DNA of 20,609 nt, from IMG/VR virus record IMGVR_UViG_3300042517_000891, positions 1 through 20,609 of that record; one strand, written 5' to 3'. The notes under the pieces were generated by a model. The model was not told the DNA's origin and did no database searches. It was given only the letters and a program-made list of their open reading frames with translations. This document shows, piece after piece, positions 16,850-20,609 of the stretch (position 1 is its first letter; the number at the start of each line of letters is the position of its first letter). The translations under genes and the position numbers were made by a program. Source of the stretch: a virus.

Positions 16850-17101
16850 TTATTTACGAGAAGATGGTTTCGAGAACTTTGGAGGAGATGCTGGTGTTTT
16901 ATGTGTTTCTGAATTTACAGCGTTATTTTCTTCATCCAACTTTTTCTTAACCAATTTTATGTAATAATGCCTCAAATATATTGGAAGATTATACACTTCA
17001 TCCCAAGTAAATCCACCTTTTCCAAAATAACACAAAGAGAATATTTCTTCATGTAAACCTAACTTATACTCAAGTGGTAGGCCAAAAAAATGATACCTCA
17101 A
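16850..17101 (-). CDS. Tail assembly chaperone C-terminal extension, probably made by frameshift from the gp26-like gene
   Basis: An 83-codon frame overlaps the end of the gp26-like gene by 32 nt and has no ATG anywhere. Its only conventional start is TTG at 17101, about 13 nt beyond an AAAGGAG. The likely functional part begins at FFGLPLEYKLGLHEEIFS and continues CYFGKGGFTWDEVYNLPIYLR, a compact helical pattern ending in a polar, lysine- and proline-rich tail. It lies directly before the tape-measure gene, exactly where lambda G/GT-type frameshifted chaperone extensions are found. Shifting from the upstream gene at TTT-TTT gives a 361- or 362-residue fusion. Independent translation from TTG as a small separate protein (a gp51-like partner) is the alternative. 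The coding nature is well supported; the expression route is inference. Confidence 0.7.
   Translation of the reverse strand: MRYHFFGLPLEYKLGLHEEIFSLCYFGKGGFTWDEVYNLPIYLRHYYIKLVKKKLDEENNAVNSETHKTPASPPKFSKPSSRK
17058..17090 (-). promoter_or_regulatory. Candidate programmed ribosomal frameshift site (U7) with downstream stem-loop
   Basis: The mRNA reads UCA-UUU-UUU-UGG in the upstream frame, with seven U at 17090-17084, four codons before the zero-frame stop UGA (17072-17070). Moving to the second frame needs +1 or -2 slippage on the U run. Immediately downstream the sequence can fold as CCUA(CC)ACUU-GAGUAU-AAGUUAGG, an 8-bp stem with a 2-nt bulge that holds the stop codon at its tip. Confidence 0.55.
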
Positions 17102-17936
17102 TAGGTATGTCCATCTCCTTTACCTCACCAGTAATATCTGAAACGAATGTGAAAGTCATATCGAGATCGGGAGATATTTTTCTCATATACTCTCTTAATG
17201 CCCTGGAGTCTAATGCAAATAATTGGTTATCAACAAAATCATTTATTGTTGCTCTACCGGATTCACCATCAATTGCAGTAATAATATGTTTGAGTCTTGT
17301 TGTTAATTCCTTGTCAATACCATTTTTAACAAATGTTTTATTCATAGACTTTATTTCTGATTGTATTTGTTTTTCGATGCCATGTGTAAGTAATCTAAAT
17401 GTAACGGTTCTTTGTGAATTTGGTAAAGTAAAATCAAACTCGTTTATACGAGACTCAAATAAGCTATAATCGACCTCCTTGTGCTCAATTTGAGTTAAAT
17501 CTATTGTTACTTTTTGTTTATTACCAGTAGAAAACGGATCATCAATTTCTACCGTATAGTCTTTACCATAACCTAAAATTCTTGCAGCAACCATAATTGC
17601 GTTTTTATCACCAACATATAAATCACCATAGTTCATTGGAGTAACAATCAAAGACTCAAACAATTTGTCCAATACTACACCTTGTTTAATAAGGTTTTGT
17701 GATGTTAAAATATCTTCTTCTCTAGCAGTCATATATTTCATTTCGATAAAACCATCTGATAAGGGATGTCCTTCTGGATACAATAAACCCTTTGAAGGCA
17801 AAGGTATCATTTCTGTTGGGAAATTTGTTTTTCTAACAGAAGTTTCTTTGTGTTCAGCAAGAAGTTGCGCCTTAATATCGGCATCCGAAACTGTTTCTTC
17901 ATTGGCTACATTGTAGCCGGTTGGAATTTTTGTCAT
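17070..17936 (-). CDS. gp26: Tail assembly chaperone / baseplate protein, T4 gp26-like family, 288 aa
   Basis: Soluble protein with the recognisable block PTEMIPLPSKGLLYPEGHPL and then IEMKYMTAREEDILTSQN, ending VVLDKLFESLIV (about residues 40-100). This is the hallmark of the T4 gp26 baseplate/hub-chaperone family. The middle is a beta-rich segment (YTVEIDDPFSTGNKQKVTID), followed by a helical region with LRLLTHG-like and MRKISPDLDM stretches. At 288 aa it is longer than T4 gp26 (208 aa as I recall). It probably binds the tape measure and keeps it soluble before the tube forms. The ATG at 17936 has AGGA about 9 nt upstream. It is preceded by a candidate promoter box and palindrome, and its 3' end carries the frameshift signal. 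Family call is by pattern; exact role is inferred from position before the tape measure. Confidence 0.8.
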   Translation of the reverse strand: MTKIPTGYNVANEETVSDADIKAQLLAEHKETSVRKTNFPTEMIPLPSKGLLYPEGHPLSDGFIEMKYMTAREEDILTSQNLIKQGVVLDKLFESLIVTPMNYGDLYVGDKNAIMVAARILGYGKDYTVEIDDPFSTGNKQKVTIDLTQIEHKEVDYSLFESRINEFDFTLPNSQRTVTFRLLTHGIEKQIQSEIKSMNKTFVKNGIDKELTTRLKHIITAIDGESGRATINDFVDNQLFALDSRALREYMRKISPDLDMTFTFVSDITGEVKEMDIPIEVSFFWPTT

Positions 17937-17962
17937 AACTTAAATCCTATAACATTGTTTGT

Positions 17963-17978
17963 AATAAAACGTTTTATT
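17963..17978. repeat. Perfect 16-bp palindrome upstream of the chaperone gene
   Basis: AATAAAACGTTTTATT is identical on both strands. It lies between the ATATTTAT box (17987-17994) and the chaperone ATG, in the 5' leader of the predicted transcript. It could be a protein-binding site or a small leader hairpin, or chance in AT-rich DNA. Confidence 0.4.
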
Positions 17979-17986
17979 TTACAAAT

Positions 17987-17994
17987 ATAAATAT
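17987..17994 (-). promoter_or_regulatory. Candidate late promoter box (ATATTTAT) before the chaperone gene
   Basis: The coding strand reads CCATATTTATATTTG, 50 nt before the chaperone ATG and directly after the hairpin that follows the tube gene. It matches the boxes in the other gaps. Confidence 0.4.
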
Positions 17995-18020
17995 GGGTAT
18001 ACCGAAAAATCAGTATACCC
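17995..18020 (-). terminator. Hairpin after the tail tube gene (weak terminator candidate)
   Basis: GGGTATAC and GTATACCC form a perfect 8-bp stem with a 10-nt loop. On the coding strand it is followed by a U-rich but interrupted tract (ATATTTATATTTG) that is also the promoter-like box. Without an unbroken T run, termination may be partial. Confidence 0.5.
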
Positions 18021-18059
18021 GTATTTCATTTCAATTTTAATATGATAATACAATTTGTA

Positions 18060-18548
18060 TTAGTATTGGAGGATAGCATAATCATATGCAAGTGTGAGAG
18101 AAATCTCAACAAACGCATCATTTGCCCAATCCATTTCACCGAATGTTGTTGCAGTAATGAAAGCACCTTTAAGTGTCCATTCTTCAACTTTATCACCAAC
18201 AGGACCGAGAACATGAAGTGTTATATCTTTCTTATAGAAGTCAGAATAACCATCACGACCTGTTACAGATTCGTGTGAAAGACGTACCCATTCCATTGTT
18301 GCCTGAGCAGCGGATGGTACGATTGGATCATACAATTTGATTGTAATATCTTGCCACTCACCCTTTCCCTTTACTTTACGTTTGACGTTGATATGGTCAA
18401 GTGTGATTGGATTAAAACTGATGTTTGGTCTACCAGCACCTTTTACCAAATATGCAGGAACCCCTTCAATATACATAATAAATCGGTTCTGTAATTTTGG
18501 CTCAAACGGGGTAAAAAAGATTTCCGTAGGATCGAGTAATTCAGCCAT
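18060..18548 (-). CDS. gp19: Tail tube protein, T4 gp19 family, 162 aa
   Basis: The major subunit of the inner tail tube; hexameric rings stack to form the DNA channel. The length (162 aa) matches T4 gp19 (about 163 aa). Diagnostic segments are FEPKLQNRFIMYIEGVPAYL near the start, KGKGEWQDITIKLYDPIVPS, and the C-terminal GEMDWANDAFVEISLTLAYDY, which fit the gp19 beta-barrel pattern. The ATG at 18548 has an excellent ribosome-binding site (GGAG, 6 nt before ATG), consistent with a highly expressed structural protein. It sits directly after the sheath gene, separated by a terminator and an ATATTTAT box, and has its own downstream hairpin, so it is probably a separate, strongly expressed unit. 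Confidence 0.93.
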   Translation of the reverse strand: MAELLDPTEIFFTPFEPKLQNRFIMYIEGVPAYLVKGAGRPNISFNPITLDHINVKRKVKGKGEWQDITIKLYDPIVPSAAQATMEWVRLSHESVTGRDGYSDFYKKDITLHVLGPVGDKVEEWTLKGAFITATTFGEMDWANDAFVEISLTLAYDYAILQY

Positions 18549-18580
18549 TTATATCTCCAAATTAAAAATTATCATTTCAA

Positions 18581-18588
18581 ATAAATAT
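18581..18588 (-). promoter_or_regulatory. Candidate late promoter box (ATATTTAT) before the tail tube gene
   Basis: The coding strand reads TATATTTATTTG, 32 nt before the tube ATG and just after the sheath terminator. This terminator-box-ribosome-binding-site order is the clearest of all the gaps. Confidence 0.45.
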
Positions 18589-18597
18589 ACATATTTC

Positions 18598-18629
18598 AAA
18601 AAATATGGGGAGAGTATTCCATCTCCCCA
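18598..18629 (-). terminator. Intrinsic terminator after the tail sheath gene
   Basis: On the coding strand a perfect 8-bp stem (TGGGGAGA / TCTCCCCA) with an 8-nt loop is followed by TATTTTTTG. It starts 10 nt after the sheath stop and is GC-rich against a very AT-rich background. Confidence 0.8.
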
Positions 18630-18639
18630 ATTATATCAA

Positions 18640-20609
18640 TTAAGCACCAGGAAACGCAGCACCAGTAGACTGAATGTTAAAATCAAGAATAATAAATTCT
18701 GCAGTCTTGGCAGGTTGTAAGAACAACTGTCCATAAAGAATGTTGCGGTCAATGATGTCAGGTGTATTATTACTTTCATCCATGATAACACGGAAAGCAT
18801 ACAAACCTTGACGTTGTTGTATTGATTCAAGATATGGATTCACAATGTTCAAGAATCGAGTTCTTGTTTGTGATGTGTTTTGTTCAAACACGAGGTATCT
18901 TGTAGAAGAAGCAATAAACTTCTTAGCAGCAATCAACAAACGGCGAACATTTATACGGTCAAGAGCAGATGGACGACCTTGCAATGTTTTTTGACCCCAA
19001 ACACATACGCCTGTTGATGGGAAAACTGCAATAGGATTAATTCTTGCCTCATATAATGTATCTCTTTCGGCTTGTGTTAATCGTGTTTTTACTTCAACTA
19101 CTTCGGTTAATCCACCACGATTCAAACCGGCAGGAGCAAACCATTCGGCTGCAACACGGTCATTAAATGCCATCACACCTGGAAGAACAACAGATGGTGG
19201 AACCCAAACTGGTTTATTTCTATCTGTATCAATTATTTTAACCCAAGGATAATAAGTAGCAGAATAGTTACTATCGAATCCTTCAACCGTAGATACTGCA
19301 GTAGCAATATTATCATTAATACCAATAGAATCCATAATTAAAAACGCATCACCTCTTTCTTCACAAATATCATTTGCGTATGATGTTATAGGTGAATGCA
19401 ATGCGTGTAACACACCTGGAATAGCAACGAGGTTAATATCAAATTCATCTGAATTAGATACTGTATCAAGTGCCTTCTTATAGGATGTATAACCATCTGC
19501 ACCAGTTGATGATATATTAAATCCTTGTGTATTTGCATTTGTTATATGAATACCGGTTTTCTTTTGAAGATTAGGTTTGTGACCATCAAATCCACCTTGG
19601 AATGGCAACATAAACTTACGAGTATCGAGTGAAGTATTACTTGTCAAATTAATAGATCCAGTGTATGGACTTGTTGCTGTTGGGAAATTTGCACCAACAC
19701 TTTGTGAATAATCTCCTAAATAGAAATCGGTATTAGATCCAGTTGTTTGTTTTGTTGAAACAGGAAGTGGTCTCAAATATGAGAAGTTATCTGTTTCACC
19801 AAAATCATAATCAAATCCAAAATATACTCGTTTGTTATATGAAGATGCTATAGTTTGACTTGTTACATAACTAACGGCAGTCGGTTGTGTGAATCCAGTT
19901 GGTATAGGTGAACTCAAAGCACGGAATCCAAAAGGAACGAGATTGGGAGAAGCAGCTGCATTTGCAACGGAATCTGTTGTTTCTACACGAATGTAATTTG
20001 ATTTGTTTGAATAATCACCATTAATAACAACCTTTCCTTCATCTGTAATTGTTATGTATCTGTCACCTATAACTCTACCAATATATCTTGGTGAATTAGG
20101 ATCAAGGTTACATCTGAATTGTTCTACAACATTTGGTCTAATATCTTCATCTTGTGTTGTAAAAGGTGTCTGTGGTAATTTAGATTGATCAACAAATCTA
20201 ATAACTACGTCAAATTCACCATATTCAGAACCAGCAATTGTTCCAGCAGGTTTTATGTTTGCAATACCAACCTTTACTTCATAATTGGAATGAATACCAT
20301 GAGAAAGTGTATGGAATCGGAAAAGATCCTGTGTAGTTGCACCAACTTTTTGAGATGTTACCCAAGGTGTAGATGCCTCTAAATAATCATTCGTGAAATC
20401 CCAATCAGAAGGATTTGCAGAACCGGTTTCAATTATTATTCTAGTTGCAGGATCAGCAGCCAAAGATGCAGATGCCTTGTTTCCAAAAATTACATAGTTG
20501 TAAACAGCATTAGTTCCGTATGGGTTGTAACCGTATAAATCACCAATATATGATGTGTTATTCGGATCAATAGATGTACTAAATGGCGTTCCCTTTTGAC
20601 TGATGGCAT
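18640..20609 (-). CDS. gp18: Tail sheath protein, T4 gp18 family (5' end outside window)
   Basis: Contractile sheath subunit. The C-terminal ~150 residues match the gp18 sheath pattern: VWGQKTLQGRPSALDRINVR, LLIAAKKFIASSTRYLVFEQN, RTRFLNIVNPYLESI, VIMDESNNTPDIIDRN and the closing FIILDFNIQSTGA. An upstream segment (FRCNLDPNSPRYIGRVIGDR) fits the sheath middle domain. The frame is open from 18640 to the right edge, giving about 655 visible residues. An in-frame TTG at 20463 is not the start, because the frame continues upstream with coherent protein (SIDPNNTSYIGDLYGYN) to base 20609. The true start and N-terminal domain lie outside the window, so the full protein is larger than T4 gp18 (659 aa). 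A terminator follows the stop. Confidence 0.95.
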   Translation of the reverse strand, partial: AISQKGTPFSTSIDPNNTSYIGDLYGYNPYGTNAVYNYVIFGNKASASLAADPATRIIIETGSANPSDWDFTNDYLEASTPWVTSQKVGATTQDLFRFHTLSHGIHSNYEVKVGIANIKPAGTIAGSEYGEFDVVIRFVDQSKLPQTPFTTQDEDIRPNVVEQFRCNLDPNSPRYIGRVIGDRYITITDEGKVVINGDYSNKSNYIRVETTDSVANAAASPNLVPFGFRALSSPIPTGFTQPTAVSYVTSQTIASSYNKRVYFGFDYDFGETDNFSYLRPLPVSTKQTTGSNTDFYLGDYSQSVGANFPTATSPYTGSINLTSNTSLDTRKFMLPFQGGFDGHKPNLQKKTGIHITNANTQGFNISSTGADGYTSYKKALDTVSNSDEFDINLVAIPGVLHALHSPITSYANDICEERGDAFLIMDSIGINDNIATAVSTVEGFDSNYSATYYPWVKIIDTDRNKPVWVPPSVVLPGVMAFNDRVAAEWFAPAGLNRGGLTEVVEVKTRLTQAERDTLYEARINPIAVFPSTGVCVWGQKTLQGRPSALDRINVRRLLIAAKKFIASSTRYLVFEQNTSQTRTRFLNIVNPYLESIQQRQGLYAFRVIMDESNNTPDIIDRNILYGQLFLQPAKTAEFIILDFNIQSTGAAFPGA

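Noticed and set aside
17986-17993. TATAAATA on the plus strand as a T4-type late promoter driving rightward transcription
   Set aside because: All supported genes run the other way, and the motif recurs just upstream of minus-strand starts. A minus-strand element is the simpler reading, though antisense transcription is not excluded.
20461-20463. TTG as start codon of the tail sheath gene
   Set aside because: The same frame continues upstream without a stop to the window edge and encodes plausible sheath sequence, so the gene is truncated by the window.

Overview
The window is a stretch of the late structural region of an AT-rich, contractile-tailed (T4-like) bacteriophage. Every gene I can support lies on the minus strand, so biological order runs from base 20609 down to base 1. 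Assignment to a T4-like myovirus rests on a tail sheath protein (gp18 family), a tail tube protein (gp19 family), a gp26-family tail chaperone, a long tape-measure protein, a LysM baseplate protein and a hub protein, in that order. The host cannot be read from this sequence. Most genes have a short GGA/GAG-type ribosome-binding site.

Layout in transcription order: tail sheath (cut by the right edge), tail tube, gp26-like chaperone with an overlapping second frame that lacks an ATG (candidate programmed frameshift), tape measure (1377 aa), a giant 2414-aa baseplate-associated protein with an array of about 44-residue repeats, a small LysM baseplate protein, a 674-aa hub-like protein, a 220-aa protein of unknown function, a reduced family-A DNA-polymerase-like protein (411 aa), two small unknown proteins (129 and 112 aa), and the start of another unknown gene cut by the left edge.

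The sheath, tube, chaperone, tape measure and hub genes together build the tail: the tape measure sets tube length with help from the chaperone, the LysM, hub and giant proteins belong to the baseplate end, and the sheath wraps the tube. The polymerase-like gene is the outlier in this module.

Regulation: each of the seven intergenic gaps of 18 nt or more carries an ATATTTAT box on the coding strand. Tightly packed or overlapping junctions lack it. Hairpins resembling intrinsic terminators follow the sheath and chaperone genes, and a weaker one follows the tube gene. This suggests the units sheath / tube / chaperone / tape measure / giant protein / LysM-hub-220aa-polymerase / 129aa / 112aa-left-edge gene, each with its own late promoter. 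No stretch over 300 bases is without a gene. I saw no tRNA, CRISPR array, insertion sequence or integrase.
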